From Brachypterus glaber (taxonomy: Eukaryota; Arthropoda; Insecta; Coleoptera; Kateretidae), in contig OY294044.1 of the NCBI GenBank assembly GCA_958510825.1, positions 84,924,895-84,988,894 on the forward strand: a stretch of 64,000 bases of DNA. The letters are read 5' to 3'. The first letter of the stretch is position 1, and every line of letters begins with the position of its first letter. The position numbers and the translations under genes were made by a program. Below, piece by piece: positions 1 through 11,685 of this stretch. A model generated the notes under the pieces. The model had not been told where the DNA came from. It ran no database searches and was given only the letters and a program-made list of their open reading frames with translations.

Positions 1-1184
1 TAAGCTATTTTCTATTTAACTAATTTCAAAATCCTAATTTTGGTATTCTTTTTAACAGTTTATATTACATTTTCACTTGGTCACATGTGTGCCCAACACC
101 CAACAGCTAAATTCTGTTTTTGTTACTACTTGACACGATTCCAACTTATTATTGCCAAAGAAAGAAAGTGCCTGGTTCATCAAACTACATTTTATTTGGA
201 ATCTACCCCCAACGGATACCAAACTTGAACACTTGATATCGTACAATACCAATTGTAAAAGAACTTTTCCAATTTGTTTTTGACTACGATCGGATCCAAT
301 TTAAATCAAAGTGGTTTTATAATACCTATACCACCCTCTTTTAATATAAATTATTGGCATTTGGTGTCACGAATTTAAATCCTATAATTTCCTTAAAAGA
401 ACTGTGTCTTTGTAGCAAACAAAAATCCATAAATCTACTAATTTTTAAAATATATTTTCAATTTTATATGTAAATATATAGATTTTGGATGCACAAAATG
501 TCAAATATTTCGAAAAACAATATAGATATCAGTTCTAGTCTAATGACGAAAAATGTTTAAAATTGGGCATTGTATCGGCAAAAATAGTTTATAAGATTTC
601 AGCCGTCGAAAAAATATTTAAAAACGTAGCGACGCCTGGCGCGCCAAGCACATGACACAGGCGCGCCTCTGCATGGGACATCGCGGGATCTAGTTTATGA
701 CAAAATATAGTCAAACATTATATCTATCCTACGTTTTTCATATATCTTAAATATCTGGAGTAATTGGCCCTGAAATTTTAACTGAAACGCCCTGTATAAA
801 ATAGGAATTTCTTAAGAATTGCACGTTACCTTATATATGTTCCGACGGTTTCCAATTCCCGAGCACAACTCATAGAATAACAGAAGTTAGGCGACAATTA
901 TTCGAAAGGAAAAAGCCAAAAATAATTTGGAATTTATAAGACTTGCACGAGAATTACAGATTGTAAAACTTTCAAAAATAAAATTGACTTGTAACTTACA
1001 AAAAATTACAATATAATTTACAAAACTTACAATGTAAGTATTGCAGTTAATTACCACTTGCATTGTCCGAGAATTGCGCAGTGTAAAACGGCTTTAAATA
1101 ATTTTAACCAAGTTGAAATATAAAATATATTAAACCCACATGACATGCATGTGATACGTGTTAGCCAAATAATGCAAATAAAAA
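1..1184. other. AT-rich non-coding sequence, no gene seen
   Basis: No convincing coding potential on either strand; the short open frames are chance frames in AT-rich DNA. The only notable patch is at about 625-685, a GC-rich island with two GGCGCGCC-like octamers about 25 bp apart, unlike its surroundings. An ACGCCCTGTATA motif near 789 resembles the ends of common insect transposable elements, but no partner end was found. Confidence 0.5.
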
Positions 1185-1372
1185 TGTTTTATTCTTCTAT
1201 ATTGTTTCAGGAATTTATTGCCATTTAGTTGGTATCAATATGAATTCATATAATAACACACTCTATACCTGAATTTATTATATATCAATTCAGGTATAGA
1301 CTGTATTATATGAATTCATATTGATACCAACTAAATGGCAATAAATTCCTGAAACAATATATGATAGAAGCA
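1185..1372. repeat. Near-perfect foldback hairpin (MITE-like)
   Basis: The sequence from about 1198 reads TATATTGTTTCAGGAATTT and is repeated in reverse complement up to 1361, with a central stretch of only about 10 bp near 1280. Arms are about 75-80 bp and almost identical. A looser match extends the arms outward to about 1185 and 1372 with a 4-5 bp indel. The TA at each end would fit a TA-targeting element, but no empty site is available. It has no coding capacity, so a non-autonomous foldback element is the best reading. Confidence 0.8.
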
Positions 1373-1948
1373 TAAAAAAACATGATAATTATCATTATTA
1401 TTGCAAATTGGAACTTGCATTAAATGAAATTTATTATTATTATTATATTATATAGTACATAGTATATTATGTGAATATTAATCAAAGAGAAATGAAAGAG
1501 AATTAATTGTATTATATACTAGAAAGTAAAAAGCTCAGAGTAACAGGTAAATTTTAATTTAATTTAAATAAAAAATACAATAGTTTTTAATGTGCTTTCT
1601 GTATCAAATTATAGTATATTATATAACAAGAATTGTAAATGAACAATTACCATAGACAAAATAACAAACTAGAATGATTTTTGACCGTCTGGGCATACTT
1701 CTGCGTCCCGACTAAATGAGTCCTCCATTTTGATTCTAATGTCCAACATAAAGTAAAAAAATATATATTTTGTGTTAGTAATACTGTGTAACATTATTTT
1801 CTTTGTTAGAGATGTGACTTTTCATCTCACTTCGCACACACCTCTAACATGAAACTTGAAGTTAACATAGCCTCATTTTTTTATGTTTTTGTTTGGACTT
1901 TATATTTTTTGTTTTCTAGTTAAATCTAATTTTTCTTATCTAAATTAA

Positions 1949-2017
1949 TGGAGAGCCCCTAGCACAAGCTTAAAGCTTATTTGGGGCTCTCCATGCATTT
2001 GTACAAAAACTCACCAA

Positions 2018-2079
<62 letters not shown>
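1949..2079 (+). mobile_element. Retroposon 3' end with stem-loop and (ATAA)n tail
   Basis: A short block beginning near 1949 contains a GGAGAGCCCC stem that pairs with GGGGCTCTCC about 40 bp later, followed by about 15 copies of ATAA (2015-2079). The same block, reverse-complemented and with a shorter TTTA tail, occurs at about 6497-6590. A terminal hairpin plus tandem A-rich tail in two dispersed copies is the signature of a LINE- or SINE-type 3' end. The upstream 1670-1948 may be 3' UTR of the same element but has no recognisable coding sequence. Confidence 0.65.
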
Positions 2080-2084
<5 letters not shown>

Positions 2085-5000
2085 CTAGTTTTATGATCAG
2101 TCAACTCACAAGACTTTAGATATCTTGTTAAATGACACTTTTTCTCTCATCGAACAAAGATCTACTGAAAACTAGACTTCGAACAATAAAGTTACTTTTG
2201 TAAAATTGCATGTTAATATTAGATTGTTTTTTATTAAAGCAAATAAAATACATTCTATAGTGTTCATGAATTTAAGAGGTAGTTGTTTAAAACTACATAG
2301 TAAAGGTAGTAATAATGTCAAATAACATATCTAGTGAAAAAAGATTGAAAAAAAATTGAAAAATCTACCATAGTAGATATTTTAAAAGCGTGCAATGTAC
2401 CTGGTTTCTAAATTCGGGCTTACTTTAACAGGTTTTAGTTAAAATGTTTTAGGTTTTTTCATGCCTACATGATGTACGAGTATAAATAAATGACATGACT
2501 GGACTACACACTGGAGTGTATGTCCTAGTAGGACAGTCCTACACAGTATTATAAATGAAAAATTATGATCTTCATTGCACTGCACGAATTCTTATGTAAC
2601 TTTTTTATGAGCATAATTTATCTCTACAGTAGATGATATATTTTTTTTAAGTGAGGTTATGTCGTTTATATACATTTTAGCCATTAATTTAAATTTCCCG
2701 GTTTAGTTATAATCAAAATGGCGGATCGTAAATTTGTATATGACCTTGAGATGACAGCTCATCTATGATCTTTGTCTATGCCAATTATACATTCATGGAA
2801 AAATTACGATTTCTCGCAGCAGAGAGTGCATGATTGATTCACAATTCGAGTGGTGTTCTTCATATTTCCTTCAAACAAGCAAACAAACAAAATATCTGTC
2901 TGGAAACTTGTATAAAATTCTAAAAAACAAACATAATAATTATATATGTACCACTCAGACTTTTGTGGCCAAGTATTTCTGTGGCAAACTTGGCCTTTTC
3001 ATCCAATTCTGTTGTTGTTTTCATCTTGGCTAAAGTCGTTGAAAATTAGTAATATTACACCTAATTTAAAGCATTATAGACATCATACCTTATAAAAGCA
3101 AAATAACACTTTATTTTCAGTTTTTACAACAAAAAGGAACCGTTGAAGTTATCTTCAAATAATATATACCATTTTTAGAGTATAAAAATATCAGTTAAAA
3201 AATACAAGCTACAAAAAGAGTAAAAATTAAGAAACCCTGACAAAAAAAAAAGAACCTATAAGGTTTTTGAATGGTTTTTAAATAAAAAAAAAATGGAAAA
3301 AAAGTGCCAACACAAATTTCCAAAATCCACAAAGCCCCCTTTGTAAGAAAATTGTTGACTTATCCCACAACTACCCTTTTACCTCAATTCAACTCGCCAA
3401 CTTTTTTAAAACATCATTTATGCAGCGTTTATTTGTACAAAGAAATGCTTTTTTCATAATCATGCCTTTGATTACGCTAATTAAAAATACTTTCGCAAGC
3501 AAAAGATTTATACGCTTTTTTTCATTTGAGTCTAATCTTAATTTTGAAGTAAACACCTAAGATTAATTATGTTTGTTATTATCAGTACACAACTCTGATT
3601 AAATCCCCTACTTTAGGGCGCTATCCCAGAGAGCTCCGGCGAGGGGCGCCGATAGGAGCCAGGGGCATAGTTATGTTTTTAGTCATTAAAACTTTCCCCA
3701 GGTATAAAGATTTTTTCAGCGGTGAGAGCTTTTTATTTATAGTTATATACACTTTCGCTGCTGACATGTAAAAAAATGTTATTTTTAGGAGCGGCCAATA
3801 TTTTTGAACATTGCGCATTGCACATGAGCCTGTCGTGACGGAAATTTCCCTCAGTCAGCAGCGAACGTGTTAAAAGCGGTTTTCCGTTTCCTTTCCGTTT
3901 TTTCTTTGTGTATCTTTTAGAGTAATGTTATGTGAATTAAAAGTCAGAATCTATTTTAACAATTGTAAATGTATTTTAAAAAAATCAGTAAGTGAGGCAC
4001 AAGTTATCTAAAGAAAGATATAGATATCCTTTAATAAAGGAACATAAAAAGGCTCTTTAATAAAGGAACATGCAGATAACTGTAAAACGACTGCAACACT
4101 TTTTTACAGATTATTTTAACCAATAACAAGCCAGCGACACTAGGGTGACCCACCAAAATTTCAAATGGAAAAATTCTCCCCCTTAAATTTGTTCATTGGG
4201 CTAAGAGTATCATGCCTGATTTTTTTCAGAATTTTAGAAAAAAATCTAGAGCTGGCTCACAGCCATTTTTTAAAAAGACCTGTTTCTTTTGCTTTTTTAT
4301 TATTTTTAAGGCCGAAGGATTTTTATTTAAATCTTTTTAACACGGCACGGTATAAGAATAAAATAAGTGGATAATAGGGTGGGCCGTTCATATATAGGTG
4401 TTTTTTTTTTTAATTTGAAAATCCAATGGGGAAAAAAAGATGCGTCTTGCAAAGAGAAAAAAAGCGTGTATTTTATTTTATTTATTTTTTCAATTTTTGT
4501 GCCCTCTACAAAGGTGTAAATTTTGTAACTTTTAGGAAAATTGTTAAAAAAAATAAAAACAAGAAAACTTAATAAGAAAAATACAAAACTGTTTTATTGC
4601 AAAAACAAATAAGTTTTACAACCGAAAATAACATTTACAAACATTATAGGCCATATTTTAAGCCACCCATTATTCGGATTTGTGATGGATGTGAGGCATA
4701 ATTTCACGTGATTTAATTCTTAAGCAAATAACCCCAAAAATTGTTGCGAAAAAATAAAAAATATGTGGTCAAATAGAGCATTTTATAAGCTTTAAAATGA
4801 TGTATCACACGATCCCCTTTTCTGTTTAAAAAAATTCCCCCCTTTTTCCCCTGTCTCCATCGTGCCCCCTAAGCATACCAAATATACCCCAAAAAAATAT
4901 ATGGGTTATGTTATTTATGTGTTCCAAATTTCAAGTTGATATATTAAGCCTTTCAAAAGTTAAAGGGGGGAGGCCGGCTTTTTACACGCTGTGTATACAT

Positions 5001-5587
5001 TACAAATGTGAAGATACGATATTTTCATTAACATTAAAGGTATTGTAGAGGGCTCAAGATGACCTTTAACATGATTCTGCTTTTGCACACACATTAGGCA
5101 TATAAGAAGGCATATTTTGTCGGGTATTGCATTTTTTTTTAATTCCAGATTTTAATTTTTCGGCCAACCCTAGTGGATAACCTCAAAAAAAAATCAGAAT
5201 GTTTTATTTCAAAATAGCGGAGGTGTGACCTTTTAAGTTCGAAAATGCACCACATTGCTTCGTTTTAGGCCCCATTTTTTTTTCATTATCTTAAAATATT
5301 GTGCTTTTAGCCCAATATGTCCCCACATAAAAACCATAAAATAAATAAGAAAAGCTTGTAAACAGTGTACAGTGTACAATGTACATTGTACATTATGTTG
5401 AATCGAAATACGAATTTGAGAATTTCAAAACGCCTGATAGCATAAAAGATACTACTTGTATTATCAAGTGTCTCACCAAAATTTGGGCCCAGAAATATTT
5501 CATCTTCCTTTGCCAGTTTTTGCTTGAAGTTAAAAATGCAAATCACTAAATTTTTAAAATTAATAGTTTTTTTTTCCTAGAGTATAA
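2080..5587. other. Non-coding AT-rich stretch, no gene seen
   Basis: About 3.5 kb without a recognisable gene. It is rich in A and T homopolymers. A segment at about 4780-4830 resembles one near 42890-42945 (shared TTTTATAAGCTTT and ATGATGTATCACA), so part of it is a dispersed repeat of unknown type. The short open frames at 2830-3033, 3621-3818 and 5307-5546 show no domain or conservation signal. Confidence 0.5.
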
Positions 5588-6190
5588 GGGTGGCCCAATA
5601 TTTTTTTTTGCTTTGAAACATTTTGTTATATTCTCTTTAAAAAGACTCTAAAGTACGACCCTTGTTAAAGGCCCCTAAGGGGCATTAGGGGACCTTAAAA
5701 ATAAAGAAGTAAAAAAAGCATATAAAACGTGTACACGTGTGTCACCAAATAAACTTTTGTTCTTTATCAAGATTTAAAAACTTTTGTACTTTTTCGAAGG
5801 GGCTATAGCAATGCAAAATTTACATTTATTCTTGTTGCTTTTTACCCGAGTACAGCAAGGAGCAAAGGAGGAAAGGCGGGTTGTTTTTAACTAGTTTTTA
5901 TGCAAGCATGTTCTCCTCTATAACCTAAACTACTGGGACGATTTTAACGTTTAAGGAGTCAAAATATTTGCCTTGATCACTTATGTGTCATAGGCCATAT
6001 AAAATTCCATGTTTCGATAATAGTGATAATTATCATCAGAAATTTAACAAAAAAAAAAAAAAAACAAAGAAATCCACACGTTTTTATTATTTCGATATCA
6101 TATTATCCATATTAAACTCAAATATTACATTTTATCGCCCACATTTCGGCTATTTAATATAAAATTTTAAATTTCGTTATCATCAGGAAA
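5588..6190. repeat. Left inverted arm of a split long-TIR DNA element
   Basis: This arm is the reverse complement, with moderate divergence, of 21838-22433. Terminal bases are GGGTGG on the left and CCACCC on the right, each flanked by TAA (5585-5587 and 22434-22436), which looks like a 3-bp target duplication of the PIF/Harbinger kind. Shared blocks include a CCCCTAAGGGGC palindrome near 5670 and a segment reading CTCTATAACCTAAACTACT near 5915. No transposase was found between the arms, so it would be non-autonomous. The arms were separated by the later LTR-retrotransposon insertion. Confidence 0.75.
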
Positions 6191-6214
6191 ATCAGAGCCC
6201 AACTCTACTTACCC

Positions 6215-6460
6215 AGCGATTTTCTCAAAAACTGAAAGAGCTAATCAAGTTCTGAAAAAAACAGCATAAATGGGACAACAATCTATAAAATGTAGCCAAA
6301 AATAAAATCCACCCCTTAACCCCTCCCCCCCAACTTATCCCTGAGTTTATTTTCTTAAGTAGCAACCCTATAGTTTTTGTATGGGATAGACCTTGAGCTT
6401 GCAAATACAATGGTATATTACACTTGCTATTTTTAAGTTGAGAAGTGGTAAAAAATATTT
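6215..6460. repeat. Internal tandem-repeat unit 1 of the long-TIR element
   Basis: A unit of roughly 230 bp containing a AAACTGAAAGAGCTAATCAA start, a C-rich block (near 6310) and GACCTTGAGCTTGCAAATAC. Diverged copies lie at about 6640-6839 continuing at 21504-21545, and at about 21550-21790. The middle copy is the one broken by the retrotransposon, which is how the insertion site can be reconstructed. Confidence 0.65.
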
Positions 6461-6496
6461 ACAAACCACCCTCTCTCTGATTTCAAATGTATTGGA

Positions 6497-6590
6497 CAGG
6501 GATTATTTATTTATTTATTATATAGCATTTTATACAGAGGCATGGAGATCCCCAAATAGGCTTCTGGCTTGTGCTAGGGGCCCTCCATTA
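6497..6590 (-). mobile_element. Second copy of the retroposon 3' end
   Basis: On the minus strand this reads TTAATGGAGGGCCCCTAGCA and continues through the same hairpin region as the copy at 1949-2079, ending in a short run of ATAA-type repeats (about 6505-6520). It interrupts the tandem-repeat unit 1/unit 2 boundary of the surrounding long-TIR element, so it inserted there. Confidence 0.6.
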
Positions 6591-6839
6591 ATTTTGAGAA
6601 AAAATAAAAATTGACAATAAACACTTCAAATTTTCAAAAAAATCTTCAATTAAAATTCAGAAACTAAAAGAGATAATCAATATTTGCAAAAAAATAGTTT
6701 TAAATAAGAAACCATTATCTATAAAAAGTAGCTCAAAATTAAATCCACACCTACAACCCCTTCCACAACTTACCCCTAACTTTATTTTTTTAAATAGCAT
6801 CCCTATATTTTTTTGGTTGTATTGGATAGACCTTGAGCT

Positions 6840-9065
6840 TGTAGCAATTGAAAATTTCTACTTTATTTTTCTTAATTTTTATTATCGTATAAATACCTTT
6901 AGATTATTATAGCACATAATACAGATTATCTTTGTCTGAATAAGGCACAACATTGTTTTTTGGATAAATAACTTTCTTCGTTTATCGAAACCCATATTTT
7001 GATGCAATTCACTTATGTGGTTATATATTCTGTTGTTAATGTTTCATATTGTTCCAATAGATGTTTCTCACTAAGTTCTACCTAAAAATAATGAACATGT
7101 GTCTTAGAATATTTGTTTTTGATAATTTTATGGCTATATTCTTGAAATTAAAAATATGTATTTTTGATTTATTGATCCATATCTTTTTGCTAAATTAGGT
7201 TAATGTATTTCTATTAATAGATAATTAACATTAATACAAAGATATCTCACCTTTCTATTCCATAGTTATTGAGAAATTAAGGTTTCTCTAATATTTTTCA
7301 TATCGTGTTTTTTTTGTTATTATGTCTCCGATAGATGTAATACTTTCACAAATGATTGGAGCACACATATAATAAAGATACTTTATTTTTATCTCTGATT
7401 ATTAAATTAAATAACTTTTGTAATGTTTTTAATTTCAATTTTTAGGTTATAAATGTCAAAAGGTCATATCAACAGTGTTGCCGTGGTTTATCGGTTATCT
7501 CTCACATTTTTGTGGATCGATGAATTCCGTCCGGTTACATGATGTAAACGGTGTGGTTACGTCATTTCCTATCTCTTAAAATTATCGTTGGATGTTATTG
7601 GTTGTTATTTTCCATTATTAAGTAATATACCATAACATATTCTCTGTAATACCATTTATTATCTTTCTAAAAATATGTATTTTTTTTAAAAAATATACAT
7701 CCGACAACGTCGCAAAAATTTCGGATAAAGCGCAAAAAACCTGATGCGTAGTAGGCGGCGTGACATTTTGCTCTTCGAGTCTGAATTCTAGCATTCATGT
7801 TTCGAATTTTCTTTTAGTGATTTTAATTATCTAATTAGGTAAGGAAATTTCTTTTTAAATTATCCTTTATCAAGCTCTTTACAATTTGTGAAATTCACTT
7901 TGTGTTTCTCTTAATTTTTAGATGTACAATGAGTCCATTGATTTGGCCATGTGCGTACGTGTCTAAGAAGAATCCCTTAAAATAAGGTAACTGGTTTTTC
8001 TTTAAATTATTTCCTTTTGTATTGATCGTAAATTGTTGCTCTATGAGTTATATTAGAAGAAACATGTAATTAATACCTGTTTTTCTAATAGGGTTCTTCG
8101 TATGGATATCTTCGTACAGATATTAGAAGATATCTGCCCATGTGGTATATTTGAGGTTATCTCCTGTATGAATCACGTCATGCATATCGTTTTCCCATCC
8201 ACCAGGTGATGCCATGTTGTTCATCGAGTTCCAAAATAAGCAACTACCAAACATAGGTATGAGTTCCTATCACGATGAAGAAGTCATAACCTACCACCTA
8301 TCTGTGCAGTTCTTGGTGAAACCGATGAGAACGTAGTATTGTCTGTGTCCAATGTTAGGTAACACTTTACCTCAATAACACGTGAGTTTCGAAGACTATA
8401 TCGTACCTCCTATCGACATATCTTTTTAAAAAACAACTTTAATTTTTCTATTGAAACGCATGGAGCGTTTAAGTTTATTATTATCGTAACTATTTAAATA
8501 AGTGCTTAACACATATTTTCAATTAATCGCATTTTATAATTTTTTTATTACATTTAAGTAAGTTTACCTGTGTGTAACCCAAAACATATATATATGTATA
8601 TATATATTTGTGAACCTCGAATAACGTTATTCAAGAGTATATTTATTTTGTACTTTTCCACAGCAGATTATTATTATTATAACAGGTAAACCAAAAACAT
8701 TTCTCTTATTTTAATACCTATCCCTCAAAGTTAATAGTTAATCTAAAAAGTATACTAATACTCACCAATAATGGTTGATTTTTAGATCATTTATCAATCA
8801 TTAAAATAATATCCATTGTAGTGTACGATGATCTTGGCGCCCATATCAACAATCTATCTGTAAGTATTTCTAACCGTTTATAACCCACAACCCTGCTCGC
8901 CGATGAAAAGCTGCCGTTGCAAGTGTGACTTGGGTTTTCTTTTAATCCGAAATTTATCTAATTTCTTTTGTTCGTAACTTTATCTTTGTATCTTACCAGT
9001 ATTAATTTTTGACTAATGCTCAATTTTCCTATAAATATCAGATTAGGGAAAACCTGCTAGTTACA
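6840..9065 (+). repeat. 5' LTR of the gypsy element
   Basis: About 2,226 bp, beginning TGTAGCAATTGAAAATTTCT and ending CTGCTAGTTACA (TG...CA ends). A near-identical copy lies at 16088-18310 and a more diverged solo copy at 52364-54598. This is long for a gypsy-type LTR. A TATAAATA box sits near 6888, about 50 bp from the left end, and an AATAAA near 7371; if used, U3 would be very short and U5 about 1.7 kb. The right part holds several intron-like GTAAG/TTTTTAG pairs, which may only reflect AT-rich composition. Confidence 0.9.
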
Positions 9066-9068
9066 TAA

Positions 9069-9088
9069 TGGCGCCCTTAACGTGTTAG
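9069..9088 (+). promoter_or_regulatory. Primer-binding site (minus-strand priming)
   Basis: Three bases after the LTR end the sequence reads TGGCGCCC followed by TTAACGTG. A TGGCGCC start is the usual complement of a tRNA 3' end ending in CCA. The expected position and start support a primer-binding site. I do not assign the tRNA. An inverted copy appears at about 18611-18632 in the rearranged leader. Confidence 0.8.
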
Positions 9089-10197
9089 ATATCGAATTTC
9101 CGAATTTTTTTTGCACATTTAGCAAAATAACTATCTTTTACCTACTTTTCTTTTACTTACATTTAGATTGATTTAAAAAAAAAAACTTTAACTTTGAGGT
9201 TGGTTTAGAATGGCAAGTTAAACTTACTATTTTTTTTGCTATATTTTTTTCTGAATTTTTTTTCTGAAATATTATTTTTTTCAAAAAAAAAAATAAATAA
9301 TTTTCCTTTGGTTGTGTACAGTGCAGTACATAATCGCAAATATATGCTAGTATTACTACTAGTGTAAATAACTATTTTTAAATATATCGGCACTATCTAA
9401 AATATTTAGCTACCAAGTTTTTTTTGTAAGTATATGTACAGTCTGTATACAATTTTTTGGTGTATAGAACATATATTCTTACATAGTACCTACAACAATT
9501 TTTTAAAATTTTAACGTTGGATTTTTTTGCATTAAAATTTTGCATAATTTTTTTTCGGTGGAATTTAAAAAAAAAAAATTAACTAGTATTTTCTTTGCAA
9601 TTTCGAATTTGTCTACTTAAAAAATTGGTAGTTAAAGTGTCTTAAGTATTTAATTATATTTAGATTTTTTCCGCTTAAAATAACGTCTAATTAAAAAAAA
9701 AATAACTTAATAAATAATATTCAGTTATTTTTGAGTTGCTTATAGAGGACAACCTTTGGTTGTAAGCAATAGCTTTTATTGTTTTGGAGGTGATTTTATT
9801 TGGATGTTTGTTGAAAAAGTGAGACCATCATATTCCAGTCCATTTTTTTGAAGAATTAAGGGTCTGGCAACCCAATCCAAATAATATCCTCTCACAGGTT
9901 TCGAAATCCCTCTATATTACGATCCTGGTACCTTATTGACGCCAAAAATTTAAATTTTACCTGCGATATTTGACGGGCAAATATCCGTTGTGTTAAAACC
10001 AACCCGAATCCTGCGGGCACCGTTATTGGATTGCCATAAACACAGCTCGTAGTACCGATTTTGACTTTTTTTATATTTTTACCGATTTCGATTTTTTTTA
10101 GATTTTTACTGAATTTGGCGTGTGATAATATCCTGCATTTTTTACTTAACTGTAAATTTATCTTGTCTTTGTCTTCGATTTTGATTTTAAAGGAACC
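9089..10197 (+). other. Untranslated leader of the gypsy element
   Basis: About 1.1 kb between the primer-binding site and gag, with no long open frame on the coding strand. The first 315 bp (to 9380) reappear inverted at 18311-18640. The rest is AT-rich and becomes less homopolymeric toward gag. Packaging or dimerisation signals would be expected here from retroelement biology but cannot be read off the sequence. Confidence 0.7.
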
Positions 10198-11685
10198 ATG
10201 GCTACCGATTGTGAAAGAATAATCCCTAAACGTCTGTTAATATCAGAGGTTGAGTATGAGCTTAGAATAAGAGGTTGTGAAACTCAGAAAAATGCTGATG
10301 AAAAACGCAGTATCCTGTCTGTTTTATTGAAAAAACAAAAAGTTGCTGATTCTGAACTCTGTGACCCAACTTTTGAATATGATAACGAAGTAAGTCAAGT
10401 GAATAGTACCTTAGAATCAATAAGAAATCTTATCGATGGTTTTGAAGGACCTAAATCAGACTCTGTTTTTATAAGAGCTAACTGTCGTCTTTTACACATT
10501 TCGAATAGAATTTCACGTTTCCCCTTTGAAAAAGTACCGGAGGATAAAAAACAGGAAGCTACTTCATTTAAAAATGAGGCGTATGCCACGGCATTGCATC
10601 TTGAGGCACTATTATATGCTGGTATTACCGAAGCAAAAGAATGCAATATTTCCCTTAATGAATCAGTCACATTTCCCTTAATTGTAAATCCCTCTGGAGA
10701 ATGGAATATTTCATCATCTAACTTTACCCCTTCTCACAGTAAGCATGTACCTGTCCACAAATGGAATGTTAAGTTTGATGATACATCAAAAACATTACCT
10801 GTAATTTCATTTCTCGAACGTATCGAAGAACTAGCTTTTGCTAGAAAAGTTTCTAAAGTAGAGCTTTTTGATTCCCTAATAGATATTCTCGATGGAAAGG
10901 CCTTAATTTGGTTTCGTTCCATAAAATCCAGTTTGTCTGACTGGGATAGTTTTGTTAAAGCGTTTAAACGTGATTTTTTACCTCCAGATTATGACGATGA
11001 CCTTTGGTCACAAATAAAAGAACGAACTCAAGGTAAAAATGAGTCCGTTACTATCTATATTGCCGTAATGGAAACATTGTTTAATCGACTTATGAAACCA
11101 CCTTGTGAAGTCACAAGAGTAAAAATTTTGAGAAAAAATGTCTTATCTATTTATGTAGGTCACCTGGCTCTCACAGACATTTCTACTGTTGCTGAGTTAT
11201 CCAGTTTATGTAAAAAACTTGAGGATAGGCTTTCTTGTAAATCTGCTGCTAGAAGTAATGTTGTAAGCGTTCTTGAACCAGAGTTATCTTACCTAGACCA
11301 ACATACAAAAACTAACTCCCAAAATACCTCCCAAAACCAAAATTCCAAATTTGGCAACAAAAATAATAACTTTAAAAATAACTTTAACAAAAATACCTCC
11401 AATCAAAATTTTTCTAAACTCTCTACCTCCCAAACTACCTCCCAGAATACCTCACAAAATAACTACACAAATACCTCTAAAAATAACTTTAAAAATGTGT
11501 CCCGACAAAATACCTCAAATGACAACACAAAAACTACTGGAGTTTTAGTGTGTTGGAACTGTGGTTTACCCAACCATATCTACAGTAACTGTTCACAAAA
11601 ACGCAAAAAGTTTTGCTATAGATGTGGTACTCCCGACATTACACTCATGCAATGTAAAACCTGTAATAAGGACCAGGGAAACTAA
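10198..11685 (+). CDS. gag: Gag polyprotein of the gypsy element
   Basis: A 495-residue capsid/nucleocapsid precursor. The ATG at 10198 follows an AACC context and is the first long-frame start after the leader. The middle (roughly residues 205-310) has the retrotransposon gag domain look, with a GKALIWFRSI core and a DWDSFVKAFKRDF stretch. Residues about 374-445 are a low-complexity Asn/Gln/Ser/Thr linker. At 452-465 there is a CCHC zinc knuckle, CWNCGLPNHIYSNC, which would bind RNA. A second C-x2-C module (CYRCGTPDITLMQC) follows but lacks the expected histidine. The frame ends at TAA 11683-11685, overlapping pol by 16 bases in the -1 frame, at a slippery sequence annotated separately. The product should assemble particles in the cytoplasm. 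Confidence 0.92.
   Translation: MATDCERIIPKRLLISEVEYELRIRGCETQKNADEKRSILSVLLKKQKVADSELCDPTFEYDNEVSQVNSTLESIRNLIDGFEGPKSDSVFIRANCRLLHISNRISRFPFEKVPEDKKQEATSFKNEAYATALHLEALLYAGITEAKECNISLNESVTFPLIVNPSGEWNISSSNFTPSHSKHVPVHKWNVKFDDTSKTLPVISFLERIEELAFARKVSKVELFDSLIDILDGKALIWFRSIKSSLSDWDSFVKAFKRDFLPPDYDDDLWSQIKERTQGKNESVTIYIAVMETLFNRLMKPPCEVTRVKILRKNVLSIYVGHLALTDISTVAELSSLCKKLEDRLSCKSAARSNVVSVLEPELSYLDQHTKTNSQNTSQNQNSKFGNKNNNFKNNFNKNTSNQNFSKLSTSQTTSQNTSQNNYTNTSKNNFKNVSRQNTSNDNTKTTGVLVCWNCGLPNHIYSNCSQKRKKFCYRCGTPDITLMQCKTCNKDQGN

Noticed and set aside
10395..10922. Minus-strand open frames inside gag (10395-10670, 10734-10922) and others inside pol
   Set aside because: They are antisense shadows of a clearly coding plus strand; the pol ones recur in the second copy only because the DNA is duplicated.
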